Shown one piece after another: positions 7,265-15,075 of a stretch of DNA of 21,833 nt; within the stretch, counting starts at the first letter, position 1; each line of letters starts with the position of its first letter. Source of the DNA: JAAFJT01 sp043744275. Its GTDB lineage: Bacteria; Bacteroidota; Bacteroidia; Chitinophagales; Saprospiraceae. Below the pieces are notes generated by a model. That model searched no databases, was not told where the DNA came from, and saw only the letters and a program-made list of their open reading frames with translations. The position numbers and the translations under genes are program-made. The stretch covers positions 1-21,833 of the forward strand of contig JAYTUY010000130.1 of NCBI GenBank assembly GCA_043744275.1, written 5' to 3'.

Positions 7265-7588
7265 AACAAATCGGAATTATCTAATAATTGGAAAATTGCA
7301 CAAACCTATGAGGTATTTAAAACCTACAGTATATACTTAACTATGCTTTTACAAAATCAATGAGAATTTTCTACAAAATCCTTAAAATGAGTCCAGAGGA
7401 CTCGCACGTTTGTAGAAAGTAATCTAAAAATGGACTTTGAGTCCAGAGGACTCATACCTTTATAGGTTTTGCAACAAACGTGTGAGTCCTCCGGACTCAT
7501 AGAAAGTGAGGCTCGTTTATCATTCTACAAACGTGAGAGTCCTCTGGACTCTTTATGATTCTTTTCCAATAGATAATTCCGAAACAAA
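7265..7588. mobile_element. MITE-like element with terminal inverted repeats and four internal palindromes
   Basis: The 389-base gap between the GNAT gene and hisC is almost filled by one structured element. The left end (7271-7295, TCGGAATTATCTA...TTGGAAAA) is the inverse of the right end (7562-7582) except for four extra bases. AACAAA flanks both ends directly (7265-7270 and 7583-7588), like a target-site duplication. Inside are four 15-base palindromes: GAGTCCAGAGGACTC at 7389-7403 and 7439-7453, and the inverted forms at 7484-7498 (one change) and 7537-7551. A GTTTGTAGAA/TTCTACAAAC pair (about 7409-7418 and 7523-7532) joins them into a larger foldback. It has no reading frame, so it would need a transposase in trans. 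The boundary call is by eye. Confidence 0.65.
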
Positions 7589-7639
7589 TTTCAAATTCAT
7601 CATTTTGCTTAAAATAGGGTTCAATAAAATCATAAATCA

Positions 7640-8716
7640 ATGAATATCAATCAATTAGTTCGTAAAAATATTTTAGATATGAAGCCATATTCATCCGCTC
7701 GCGATGAATTTAAAGGCACGGCTTCCGTCTTTTTAGATGCCAATGAAAACCCTTACGACACTGGTTTGAATCGCTATCCCGACCCTTTGGCTTGGGCTGT
7801 CAAAAAGGAATTGTCGGCAATAAAAAAAGTAGCTCCTGAAAATATTTTCTTGGGCAATGGCTCGGATGAAGTGATTGATGTATTGATGCGCATATTTTGC
7901 GAGCCGAGTGTGGACAATATTATTACGCTCCCACCGACTTATGGCATGTATCAAGTGAGCGCGGATACCTGCGGTGTGGAGGTGATTAAAATAAATTTGG
8001 ATGAAAATTTTCAGCCAAAAATTGAAGAAATACTGCCATGCCAAAGCGTGGTGAAGCAAAAAGCATTAAGGGGTGCGAATGAACGCTCAAAAATTTTGTT
8101 TATTTGCAGCCCCAATAATCCGTCGGGGAATGCCATTGAATCGGGTTTGATTTTGAATTTAATTAATCATTTCAAAGGAATTGTGGTGGTAGATGAAGCA
8201 TATTCCGATTTTTCTAAGCATCCGAGTTGCAGCGAGTGGATTGGCACTTTTCCAAATCTTGTGGTGATGCAAACGTTTTCAAAAGCATGGGGTTTGGCAG
8301 GTATTCGCTTGGGAATGGCGTTCGCTTCAAAAGAAATTATTGATTTGATGAATAAGGTAAAGCCACCTTATAATGTCAATCAACTCACGCAACAAGCCGC
8401 CTTAGATGCCTTAAAAAATGTAGAAAAAAAGAATGAACAAGTGGCTGAAATCCTTGAACAACGGGGTAAAATGGCAGAAATACTGAGGGGGTTGGATGTG
8501 GTCGAAAAAGTGTATCCTTCGGACGCTAATTTTCTACTCGTCAAGGTTCGGCAGGCAAATGCTTTATACAACTATTTGTTGAAAAAAGAGATTGTCGTGC
8601 GAAATAGACATACTGTTGTGCTGTGCGAAGATTGTCTCAGAATTACTGTTGGCGTACCTTCTGAAAATGCCAAATTGATTATGGCATTAAAAGATGCAGC
8701 CTTTCAATTTGCTTAA
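7640..8716 (+). CDS. hisC: Histidinol-phosphate aminotransferase
   Basis: Converts imidazole-acetol phosphate and glutamate to histidinol phosphate, using PLP. The 358 residues have the class I/II aminotransferase layout: FLDANENPYDTGLNRYPDP near the N-terminus, IFLGNGSDEVIDVL (PLP phosphate loop), PPTYGMY, ICSPNNPSGN, VVDEAYSDFS, and TFSKAWGLAGIRLG, where the Lys of SKA forms the Schiff base. The C-terminal LRITVGVPSEN carries the substrate-carboxylate Arg. It is in line with hisG-hisD but separated by the repeat element, so it may have its own promoter. Other his genes (B, H, A, F, I) are not in the window. A repeat copy at 8482-8490 encodes EILRG. Confidence 0.95.
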   Translation: MNINQLVRKNILDMKPYSSARDEFKGTASVFLDANENPYDTGLNRYPDPLAWAVKKELSAIKKVAPENIFLGNGSDEVIDVLMRIFCEPSVDNIITLPPTYGMYQVSADTCGVEVIKINLDENFQPKIEEILPCQSVVKQKALRGANERSKILFICSPNNPSGNAIESGLILNLINHFKGIVVVDEAYSDFSKHPSCSEWIGTFPNLVVMQTFSKAWGLAGIRLGMAFASKEIIDLMNKVKPPYNVNQLTQQAALDALKNVEKKNEQVAEILEQRGKMAEILRGLDVVEKVYPSDANFLLVKVRQANALYNYLLKKEIVVRNRHTVVLCEDCLRITVGVPSENAKLIMALKDAAFQFA

Positions 8717-8766
8717 ATATTTTTTATAACTCATTAATTATCAACAATTTAGAAATTAAAATTTAG

Positions 8767-9585
8767 ATGAATCATTTAAAAAATACCATTGAAGCGGCTT
8801 GGGACAACCGCGAATTATTGAAAGAACAATCCACTCAAGATGCCATCCGCGAGATGATTGAACTATTGGATAAAGGACAATTGCGCGTGGCTCAACCAAC
8901 TGAGGGGGGCGATTGGCAAGTCAATGATTGGGTTAAAAAAGGCGTGATTATGTATTTTCCCATTCAAAAAATGGAGACAATCGAAGTCGGTCCTTTTGAA
9001 TTTCATGACAAAATGGCTTTGAAAAAAGACTATGCCAAGCAAGGCGTTCGAGTAGTGCCTCATGCGATTGCCCGCTATGGTGCGTTCCTCGAAAGTGGTG
9101 TCATTATGATGCCTTCTTACGTGAATATAGGCGCATATGTAGGCAGCGGCACGATGGTAGATACGTGGGCGACGGTCGGTTCATGCGCTCAAATTGGTAA
9201 AAATGTTCATTTGAGTGGCGGCGTTGGTATCGGTGGCGTTCTTGAACCTGTGCAAGCGGCTCCAGTTATTATTGAAGATGATTGCTTTATTGGCTCGCGT
9301 TGTATCGTCGTCGAAGGAGTGCATGTAGGGCGTGAGGCTGTGTTGGGAGCGAATGTCTGTTTGACCATGTCCACGCATATTATTGACGTAACTGGTTCAG
9401 AACCAGTGGTTTATAAAGGCAGAGTGCCAGCGGGTTCGGTGGTGATTCCAGGTACTTATCCTAAACAATTTCCAGCAGGAGAATATCAAGTATCATGTGC
9501 CTTGATTATTGGAAAACGGTCGCCGAGTACGGATAAAAAAGTGTCGTTGAATGATGCTTTGAGGGAATATGGGGTATCGGTATAG
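8767..9585 (+). CDS. dapD: 2,3,4,5-tetrahydropyridine-2,6-dicarboxylate N-succinyltransferase
   Basis: Transfers a succinyl group from succinyl-CoA to tetrahydrodipicolinate in the lysine/diaminopimelate pathway, so it supports peptidoglycan and lysine synthesis. The 272 residues match the usual length. The N-terminal helical domain is followed by a left-handed beta helix of hexapeptide repeats (about residues 100-225), with VVPHAIARYGAFLESGVIMMPSYVNIGAYVG, GTMVDTWATVGSCAQIG, HLSGGVGIGGVLEPVQAAPVIIEDDCFIG and the C-terminal ALIIGKRSPSTDKKVSLNDALR. It follows hisC by 50 bases and ends at a strong hairpin. A repeat copy at 8899-8907 falls in the variable stretch QPTEGGDW. Confidence 0.96.
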   Translation: MNHLKNTIEAAWDNRELLKEQSTQDAIREMIELLDKGQLRVAQPTEGGDWQVNDWVKKGVIMYFPIQKMETIEVGPFEFHDKMALKKDYAKQGVRVVPHAIARYGAFLESGVIMMPSYVNIGAYVGSGTMVDTWATVGSCAQIGKNVHLSGGVGIGGVLEPVQAAPVIIEDDCFIGSRCIVVEGVHVGREAVLGANVCLTMSTHIIDVTGSEPVVYKGRVPAGSVVIPGTYPKQFPAGEYQVSCALIIGKRSPSTDKKVSLNDALREYGVSV

Positions 9586-9605
9586 TGCATATTAATAAGT
9601 TGAAC

Positions 9606-9638
9606 AAACCTTCGAGGTTTTAAAAACCTCGAAGGTTT
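9606..9638. terminator. Bidirectional terminator between dapD and the reductase gene
   Basis: Perfect 15-bp arms (AAACCTTCGAGGTTT at 9606-9620, complement at 9624-9638) enclose a three-base loop. The outer A and T bases can serve as tails in either direction. It lies between convergent genes. Confidence 0.85.
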
Positions 9639-9655
9639 ATTGTGTACTATTTTAA

Positions 9656-10390
9656 CTATCCATAAAGCTCATAATGAATCTGAGATTTATCATACCCCAA
9701 ATCAACCATCAATTTAGCCACCACATCATCAATCATATTCGACCAACCGCAGATGTAAAAATCTACATCGGGTCGTTTTTCATGATATTCATGCATATAA
9801 ATTTCGTGGACGTAGCCTTTCCAACCCTTCCAATTTGGCTCACGAGAGAGCACGACATCATATCTAAAGTTGTGTAACTTTTTTTCTAATTCTTCAAATT
9901 CAGCGCGGTATAAAATATCCTTTTCATAGCGTGTTCCGAAAATCAAATGAATACTTTTATACGGTATTTGGTGGTTATGAATATCCCAAATCATGCTGCG
10001 AAAGGGTGCAACGCCCGTGCCTGTACAGATGAGAACAAGGTCGCGATTCTCCAAAGGTTGTTTGAGGGTAAATGTGCCATCGGGACCTTTGAAGCGAATA
10101 GGTGTGCCGACGGCAGCTTCTTCAAAAAAAAACTTAGAGCCGCCCGTACTATTTTCTGCTTTGACAATACAAAATTCTAACTCACGCCCCCCCTCAGTAT
10201 TGGGGGCATTGGCGATGCTGTAACTCCTCCACCGCTTGAGCCGCTTGTCTGAAATGGGTAAATCCATCGTGACAAATTGCCCTGCTTCAAAATTAATGGC
10301 TTCCTCGCCTTGCACTTCTACCCAAAAGCGTTTGGTCGCTGGTGTTTCGGTTTCAATTTTTGTGATATGACTATCATACCATTTCCACAT
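9656..10390 (-). CDS. Ferredoxin-NADP reductase-like flavoprotein
   Basis: A 244-residue soluble oxidoreductase of the ferredoxin reductase (FNR) superfamily. The FAD-binding barrel has KRWRSYSIANAP (R-x-Y-S motif, about residues 52-64) and FKGPDGTFTL (G-x-x-G-x-F). The NAD(P) domain has LVLICTGTGVAPFRSM (G-x-G-x-x-P), LIFGTRYEKDILYRAEFEEL, VVLSREP and the C-terminal FYICGWSNMIDDV (C-G-x-x-x-M-like). There is no iron-sulfur domain, so a separate electron partner is expected, and the polyferredoxin just upstream is the obvious one. A 204-base gap with an inverted repeat separates them, so it may be transcribed apart. A repeat copy with seven Gs (opposite strand, 10187-10198) encodes NTEGGRE. 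Confidence 0.88.
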   Translation of the reverse strand: MWKWYDSHITKIETETPATKRFWVEVQGEEAINFEAGQFVTMDLPISDKRLKRWRSYSIANAPNTEGGRELEFCIVKAENSTGGSKFFFEEAAVGTPIRFKGPDGTFTLKQPLENRDLVLICTGTGVAPFRSMIWDIHNHQIPYKSIHLIFGTRYEKDILYRAEFEELEKKLHNFRYDVVLSREPNWKGWKGYVHEIYMHEYHEKRPDVDFYICGWSNMIDDVVAKLMVDLGYDKSQIHYELYG

Positions 10391-10480
10391 AATTTACTTT
10401 CTTTAAATGGTTGAATTTCAATGACTTATGAGGATTAAACACAATTTTATTCAAATAGTTTAATTGCCTTACTATGTGTA

Positions 10481-10590
10481 TTGAGCCACGAATTAACGAA
10501 TTTTACGAATTAACGAATTTAGATGTTGATACATAATTGTCGAAATCTCAATTAGCAAATATTCGTCAATTCGTAAAATTCGTGGCTCAA
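10481..10590. repeat. Imperfect inverted repeat between polyferredoxin and reductase genes
   Basis: The left arm (10481-10520) starts TTGAGCCACGAATT and contains the tandem unit ACGAATTA/ACGAATTT. The right arm (10557-10590) is its inverse but lacks one eight-base unit. It begins five bases after the polyferredoxin stop and could act as a 3' stabilising hairpin or partial terminator. The tandem octamer and foldback suggest a dispersed intergenic repeat. The rest of the gap (10391-10480) shows nothing recognisable. Confidence 0.65.
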
Positions 10591-10594
10591 ACAC

Positions 10595-11962
10595 CTACAT
10601 CACCTCAAATTTTCCATCTTTTATATGAATCGCTCTCTTTTCATCTGCCCGTGTATCAATATCCAAATCACTGTTTTCCAATCTCAAAACGCCGCGTGGA
10701 CAAACTGCCGAGCAAATCCCACAACCGACGCATGAGGCACGTACAATGTCTTGCCCTTTCTGAGCATACGCCCGAACATCAATCCCCATTTCGCAATAAG
10801 TGGAGCAATTGCCGCAACTGATGCATTGACCGCCATTCGTTGTAATCCTAAATTTTGATTTTTTCCTTTGAAAAATACCTAAAATCGCCGCTTGCGGACA
10901 ACCAAAACGACACCATGAGCGGCTACCCAATATCGGATAAAAGCCAGTGCCGATGACACCTGAAAAAATAGAACCAATTAAAAAAGCGTACGTTTTTGAA
11001 AATCCCATTGAAAGGCTGCCCAAAAGTGCACCTTGCATATATGAATTTGCCCACAGCAAAATAGTCGTCAGCGTTACAAAAATCAAGACGCTGTGAATCA
11101 TCCAACGTTCAAATTTCCATGCACCGAGGCTCTTGTCGGATAGGTGCCGAAAGGGGTCGCCGACCGTTTCAGCCAAGCCGCCGCAGCCGCATACCCAAGA
11201 GCAATACCAGCGTTTTCCATAAAAATAAGTCAAAATCGGGACGCCCACGAAGGTCATCAAGGCGGAAAAGGCTATAAAATACCAACCGATGCCATGCGAC
11301 GAGGATTGGACTATATAATTAATGCCATCAGGTTTCAAAGGGTCGGTTTTGAGGGGCCAGAAGTAGGTGAAATAATACTCAGGTTCGCTCATCATTTTTA
11401 AAAATGAGGGAATCAAAAATGAAAAACCCAATTGAAAAAAAGTAACCGAAGCGGTGCGAATGAGTTGATACCGATTGTGGCGATATTTCATAGCAAATTT
11501 ATAGCCCATCACTAAAACGCCGAAAGTATAAAGCGAACCATAAACAAACCATTGATCAGCAGGCGCATTTCTAACGAACATACTGAGGGGGTTGAAAAGT
11601 TGTATCAAACCCGAAAAATATTGCGGAAACCAATATAAAACGACATAAAAACCCGTCAAAAGTACGCCTATCATCCAGCCAAATATGCCACGCGTGGTCA
11701 ATCCTCGAAACCAAACCCCATTATTTTTGATGCCATCGGGCTTATTCGCATATTCTTCTCGGACGAAAATGGCTGTGCCAATCGCTGTAATAGCGAAGGC
11801 TAAACCCAAATATACTGAGGGGTTGCCTATAAATTGACCACTTGCCCAAACTACGAGCAGCATTAAAATACCAAGACTTGCTGTGGCTAAGGCTATTTTT
11901 TGAGTCGTTGAAGTATGTATCGGATTGGGGTTGGCTATTGATAAGCTGTTTTCAGTTTGCAT
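10595..11962 (-). CDS. NapH/NosR-like membrane polyferredoxin
   Basis: A 455-residue inner-membrane iron-sulfur protein. About seven to eight hydrophobic helices are spread through residues 25-345. Two Cys-rich loops lie between helices: WYCSWVCGCGGLAETVGDP and SRSWCRFGCPQAAIL (C-x3-CP type, as in NapH, NosR and CcoG relatives). The C-terminal cytoplasmic part has two classic 4Fe-4S motifs, CISCGNCSTYCEMG and CVGCGICSAVCPRG. The layout fits an electron conduit between quinone or a membrane partner and soluble flavoproteins. Flavoprotein genes lie on both sides (spacing 50 bases to the FAD enzyme). Two repeat copies (11582-11590 and 11814-11822) encode NPLSM and NPSVY in hydrophobic or loop segments. 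The physiological donor and acceptor are unknown. Confidence 0.88.
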   Translation of the reverse strand: MQTENSLSIANPNPIHTSTTQKIALATASLGILMLLVVWASGQFIGNPSVYLGLAFAITAIGTAIFVREEYANKPDGIKNNGVWFRGLTTRGIFGWMIGVLLTGFYVVLYWFPQYFSGLIQLFNPLSMFVRNAPADQWFVYGSLYTFGVLVMGYKFAMKYRHNRYQLIRTASVTFFQLGFSFLIPSFLKMMSEPEYYFTYFWPLKTDPLKPDGINYIVQSSSHGIGWYFIAFSALMTFVGVPILTYFYGKRWYCSWVCGCGGLAETVGDPFRHLSDKSLGAWKFERWMIHSVLIFVTLTTILLWANSYMQGALLGSLSMGFSKTYAFLIGSIFSGVIGTGFYPILGSRSWCRFGCPQAAILGIFQRKKSKFRITTNGGQCISCGNCSTYCEMGIDVRAYAQKGQDIVRASCVGCGICSAVCPRGVLRLENSDLDIDTRADEKRAIHIKDGKFEVM

Positions 11963-12012
11963 TTTTATTTAAAATTTAAATAATGTTTAATCATTTTAAA
12001 ATCAATAACTTA

Positions 12013-13362
12013 TCAAGCTATTTTTAAAAATTGAAGAACAGCATCCAAGCCGCGTTTGGTTTTTAGTTGGAGGTTTCTACCTGTTTGTTTATTAAAAATT
12101 TGAATCACTTCATGCTCATATTCTCTATAAAATTCAGGATCAAAATTGGCTAATCCTAAATCTCGAAGCACTGTTTCAATCGGCGTTTTGTCCTTAATCC
12201 ATTTTTCGCAAACCTCATGTCGGTAGCGGACGCCCATTAAATTGAAACCAAGCACCCCCTCAGTATTTTTATCAAAAGTGATTCGAATTGACTTTTTACC
12301 ATCGGAATGTTCCCAATATATAGTCGCTTGATTATCAGCCAATTGCGCTTGTATATCACCATAAACTTGATATTCAATGTCTAAAAATTTGGCTGAATTG
12401 AACCAGATGCCTGGGCTGTATTTTACTTTTTTATTCAAAATATTATATGCCACCGTTTCGCCCATCATCCTGCCAGTGTACCAAATCGCTTCTATCGGGC
12501 GGCGTCCAGACTGAGGGGTCTCGATTTCAGCACAATCGCCAATGGCATAAACATCAGGCATATTAGTCTGTAAATATTCATTGACAACGATGCCTTTGTT
12601 AATTTTCAAAGCAGTATTTTGTAAAAAATCAACATTTGGTGAAACGCCAACTGTTAAGCCGACAAAACCACACGCTATTTTTTCACCATTTTTCATCAAA
12701 ATAGCATCCGCTTTTCCATCATTATTATCATCTAAAACTTCGCTCAATTCGCTTTCCAATCTCAAATCAATGCCATGTTCACGGATGTGCCGATTGACCA
12801 TTGCGGATTCTTCTGGGGGTAAAATCAAATCCCAAAAGCTTTTTTCACGCACCAAAAACGTCACTGGAATATGCCTTGAATGAAACATTTCAGCCATTTC
12901 AATACCGATTAAACCGCCTCCAACAATGACTGCTTTCTTCAATCCAGTAGCAGAATGTCGCTCCATTGCCTCTACGTCTTGCAGATGATATAAGCCATGC
13001 ACGCCATCTAAATCCTGCCCTTTCCAACCAAATTTATTGGATTTCGAACCGAGTGACAATATCAATTTATCATAATTCACTATGTTTTTATCCTTCAATA
13101 TCAATGACTTACGCTCAAAATCAACACTTTCAACTCGACCCCTCAGTAGTTGGATGCGATTTTGTTCCCAAAACCAATTTTCATACGGCTGCGTATCTTG
13201 CAGACGCATATGACCCATATATATGTACATGAGCGCGGTGCGAGAGAAAAAATAATCACCTTCGTCAGAGATGACGGTTATTTCTACTTTGTCGTCGAGT
13301 TTGCGAAGCCAACGGGCGGCGGTAATGCCTGCAATGCCGTTTCCAATAATGGCAATTTTCAT
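12013..13362 (-). CDS. FAD/NAD(P)-dependent oxidoreductase
   Basis: A 449-residue two-dinucleotide-binding flavoprotein of the pyridine nucleotide-disulfide family. The FAD site is IAIIGNGIAGITAARWL (residues 3-19), the NAD(P) site is AVIVGGGLIGIEMAEMF (about 144-160), and the second FAD signature is VYAIGDCAEI (about residue 270). It resembles the reductase part of nitrite reductase and rubredoxin/ferredoxin reductases. I see no CxxC or CxxxxC redox-active disulfide near the N-terminus, so it is not a disulfide reductase. The C-terminal 120 residues form an extra domain. It is 50 bases upstream of the polyferredoxin gene and 12 bases downstream of the barrel gene on the same strand, so these three are probably one operon. 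Three repeat copies (12256, 12510, 13139) encode NTEGV, TPQSG and LLRGR. Confidence 0.88.
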   Translation of the reverse strand: MKIAIIGNGIAGITAARWLRKLDDKVEITVISDEGDYFFSRTALMYIYMGHMRLQDTQPYENWFWEQNRIQLLRGRVESVDFERKSLILKDKNIVNYDKLILSLGSKSNKFGWKGQDLDGVHGLYHLQDVEAMERHSATGLKKAVIVGGGLIGIEMAEMFHSRHIPVTFLVREKSFWDLILPPEESAMVNRHIREHGIDLRLESELSEVLDDNNDGKADAILMKNGEKIACGFVGLTVGVSPNVDFLQNTALKINKGIVVNEYLQTNMPDVYAIGDCAEIETPQSGRRPIEAIWYTGRMMGETVAYNILNKKVKYSPGIWFNSAKFLDIEYQVYGDIQAQLADNQATIYWEHSDGKKSIRITFDKNTEGVLGFNLMGVRYRHEVCEKWIKDKTPIETVLRDLGLANFDPEFYREYEHEVIQIFNKQTGRNLQLKTKRGLDAVLQFLKIA

Positions 13363-13374
13363 TTGATTGAAATT

Positions 13375-14235
13375 TTAAAATTCAGCAGAAACCCCAATTT
13401 GATAAAAGGGCGTCGAATATACGTTTTTTAATGTAACGAGGAAACTATTGTAGGCTTGATAGTCTGCGGTGATGTGCCAATTTTTTTTAATTTCATAGGC
13501 TGCACCGATGCCGATGGTTGTAAATTCAGTGCCTTCTCCGTTGGTAATATTGCCCACAACAGCTTTATTACTGTCTTTTACTTGATATAATCCAACGAGA
13601 CGAGCGTTTGTCCAAAACTGAGGCGTCCATTTATAACCGATTTCAAAACCTAATTTTGCTTGGTTTGAATAGTTTTTCCCGCGCAAAAGATACTGACCAA
13701 ATATGGTTGCCCAGCCTGGCGTCGAGCCAAAACCAGACGAAACGGCGAGTGTTCCCCAATAATTAAAATCAGCATATCCAGCTGGCAAATTAATAGCCTC
13801 CCTGATGCCAGGAGCCGTTTCAAACTTCGCTTGCGAAATATTGGTCTGACTCGCCACGGGCAATTCAGCTCCAACAGCGAACGATATAACAGGTATTTTT
13901 TTCAAAAGGGCAAACCTCAATTCCACTTGCGGATTGCCGATGCCTGCCACAGTTTCAAAATCTTTATAGTGTTGAAATTTCAGATAAGGGTAATTCAAAA
14001 TGGCTGTAATATTTTTTGTGATGCCATATTCGCCATAAAAAGTAAGAAGCTGTTGATAAAATTTTCGAGAGCCATTATTGAGTTTTCCATCCACCCCATA
14101 ATATTTATCACTGCTCAAATAAGAAGCTCCTGCTTTGGCATAAATGCCGCCTTTTTCACGCGTCCATCCACTTTGAGCGTTTGTATTTTCAAGGCATAAA
14201 AAGCTGATTATCAATAAGATAAGTATATTTTTCAT
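13375..14235 (-). CDS. Predicted outer-membrane beta-barrel protein
   Basis: A 286-residue exported protein. The N-terminal signal peptide MKNILILLIISFLCLENTNAQ ends at an A-Q site (about residue 20), common in Bacteroidota. The mature part consists of alternating amphipathic strands with many aromatic residues (YAKAGASYL, QQLLTFYGEYGITKNITAILNYPYL, ATIFGQYLLRG, LGFEIGYKW, TTIGIGAAYEI, ITADYQAYNSF) and ends in a C-terminal Phe (YQIGVSAEF), as expected of outer-membrane barrels. It resembles the 'transporter' or phenol-degradation MetA type of barrel; that assignment is tentative. It is the first gene of the probable redox operon (12 bases before the FAD enzyme), so it may pass a substrate or anchor a periplasmic partner. 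Confidence 0.72.
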   Translation of the reverse strand: MKNILILLIISFLCLENTNAQSGWTREKGGIYAKAGASYLSSDKYYGVDGKLNNGSRKFYQQLLTFYGEYGITKNITAILNYPYLKFQHYKDFETVAGIGNPQVELRFALLKKIPVISFAVGAELPVASQTNISQAKFETAPGIREAINLPAGYADFNYWGTLAVSSGFGSTPGWATIFGQYLLRGKNYSNQAKLGFEIGYKWTPQFWTNARLVGLYQVKDSNKAVVGNITNGEGTEFTTIGIGAAYEIKKNWHITADYQAYNSFLVTLKNVYSTPFYQIGVSAEF

Positions 14236-14310
14236 TCCAAATTTTTAATTTATTGAACAGAGTACCGAATGGTATTCTTGAGGATTTTGTAAGGAAATTT
14301 TTAAAAAAGT

Positions 14311-14349
14311 AAGTCCGATACCTCAAAATACTGAGGGGGTCTCGGACTT
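14311..14349 (-). terminator. Terminator of first DM13 gene, with repeat motif in the hairpin
   Basis: AAGTCCGA (14311-14318) pairs with TCGGACTT (14342-14349). An inner CCTC/GAGG stem (about 14321-14336) holds ACTGAGGGGG at 14330-14339. On the minus strand the hairpin is followed by ACTTTTTT, a good terminator for the lipoprotein gene. Confidence 0.82.
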
Positions 14350-14396
14350 ACCACAATCCAAAATGTATGAAAAAACTTATAATTACTTGAATAAAT

Positions 14397-14837
14397 TTAT
14401 TTCAGTTCCCCATTACCAAAAGGAATTTTAGCTGAACCGCACCAGACTATCAGGTGTGTAAAGTCATTGCTCACAGCCGCACTTAACTTTAAATATTGTT
14501 CGCCATTTTTGTTGACACCACTAATAAGTTGCACGGTCGAAGCAGCATAGGTTGCCCCTTTCGACATATAAAGTGTCACTGCTCCCGTATGATAATCACT
14601 TGTAAAATCGCTGCCCAATTTTAAAAAAGACGTGCCTTTTGTATCCACGCCCAATTGTGCTACGCCTTTCGTTGGTGTGCCACTTTGAGCCACTAAACTA
14701 CCTGTTCGTTGCGCTGTGAATGCGCCGACAGGCTGGTCAGTTGGGGTGGTAGTTGTAGTTGTGGTCATGTCATCTTTTTTACAACTTGCAAAACCGATAG
14801 TCATTAAAAGAGCGATGAACAATAAATTCTTTTTCAT
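14397..14837 (-). CDS. DM13-like domain lipoprotein (copy 1)
   Basis: A 146-residue lipoprotein. I place the start at ATG 14837, which gives MKKNLLFIALLMTIGFASC, with lipobox Cys at residue 19; the open frame extends upstream to 14903 but that part is unlike a protein start. A Thr/Asp-rich linker follows, then one domain of about 100 residues: GSLVAQSGTPTKG, LGSDFTSDYHTGAVTLYMS, GVNKNGEQYLKL, and the end FTHLIVWCGSAKIPFGNGEL. The V-x-x-WC-x-x-x-x-V/I-x-FG-x-x-x-L ending and overall layout match the DM13 domain, proposed to be involved in electron transfer through its conserved Cys. It is paralogous to the gene at 15076-15522 (about half the residues identical by eye). It has its own promoter and terminator. 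Confidence 0.8.
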   Translation of the reverse strand: MKKNLLFIALLMTIGFASCKKDDMTTTTTTTPTDQPVGAFTAQRTGSLVAQSGTPTKGVAQLGVDTKGTSFLKLGSDFTSDYHTGAVTLYMSKGATYAASTVQLISGVNKNGEQYLKLSAAVSNDFTHLIVWCGSAKIPFGNGELK

Positions 14838-14880
14838 AATTTTAATAAAATTGGTTAAACATAAATTTGAATTGATGCTA

Positions 14881-14915
14881 CAAAAATGCGTACAATGTAT
14901 CACACAAATATCACA
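14881..14915 (-). promoter_or_regulatory. Promoter/operator of DM13 copy 1 (TGTGATA direct repeats)
   Basis: Read on the minus strand: TGTGATA (14915-14909), TTTG (14908-14905), TGTGATA (14904-14898), nine bases, then CATTTTTG (14888-14881), a 7/8 match to TAnnTTTG. The TTTG between the repeats is 16 bases from the -7 element. The same geometry recurs at 15578-15612 and 15803-15837, so the repeats are probably a regulator's binding site with an 11-base period overlapping the -33 region. The 5' UTR shares GTTTAACCAATTTT (14860-14847) with copy 2. Confidence 0.65.
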
Positions 14916-14982
14916 CGCTCTTTGTTTTAAAAAAGTGTTTAAAATTAAAATAAAATTTTTAAAAAAACCCTTTTTACCAATA

Positions 14983-15025
14983 AAAAATGCCTGACTACTG
15001 AGGGGGTGCTGAGTCAGGCATTTTT
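14983..15025 (-). terminator. Terminator of second DM13 gene, with repeat motif in the loop
   Basis: A perfect 14-bp stem (AAAAATGCCTGACT at 14983-14996, complement at 15012-15025) has a 15-base loop that begins exactly with ACTGAGGGGG (14997-15006). The A and T tails make it usable from both strands; here it ends the minus-strand gene at 15076. Confidence 0.88.
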
Positions 15026-15075
15026 ACCACAAAATGTTTTAGGATAAATTTTGAGAATCTTTCCGAAGATTTTTC

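Noticed and set aside
7389..7551. CRISPR array from the repeated GAGTCC palindromes
   Set aside because: The four 15-base units are inverted relative to one another and irregularly spaced (50, 45 and 53 bases start to start), and there are no cas genes. They fit a foldback element.
14838..14903. Upstream extension of the DM13 copy 1 frame
   Set aside because: It runs through the promoter and 5' UTR; the signal peptide and lipobox start cleanly at 14837.
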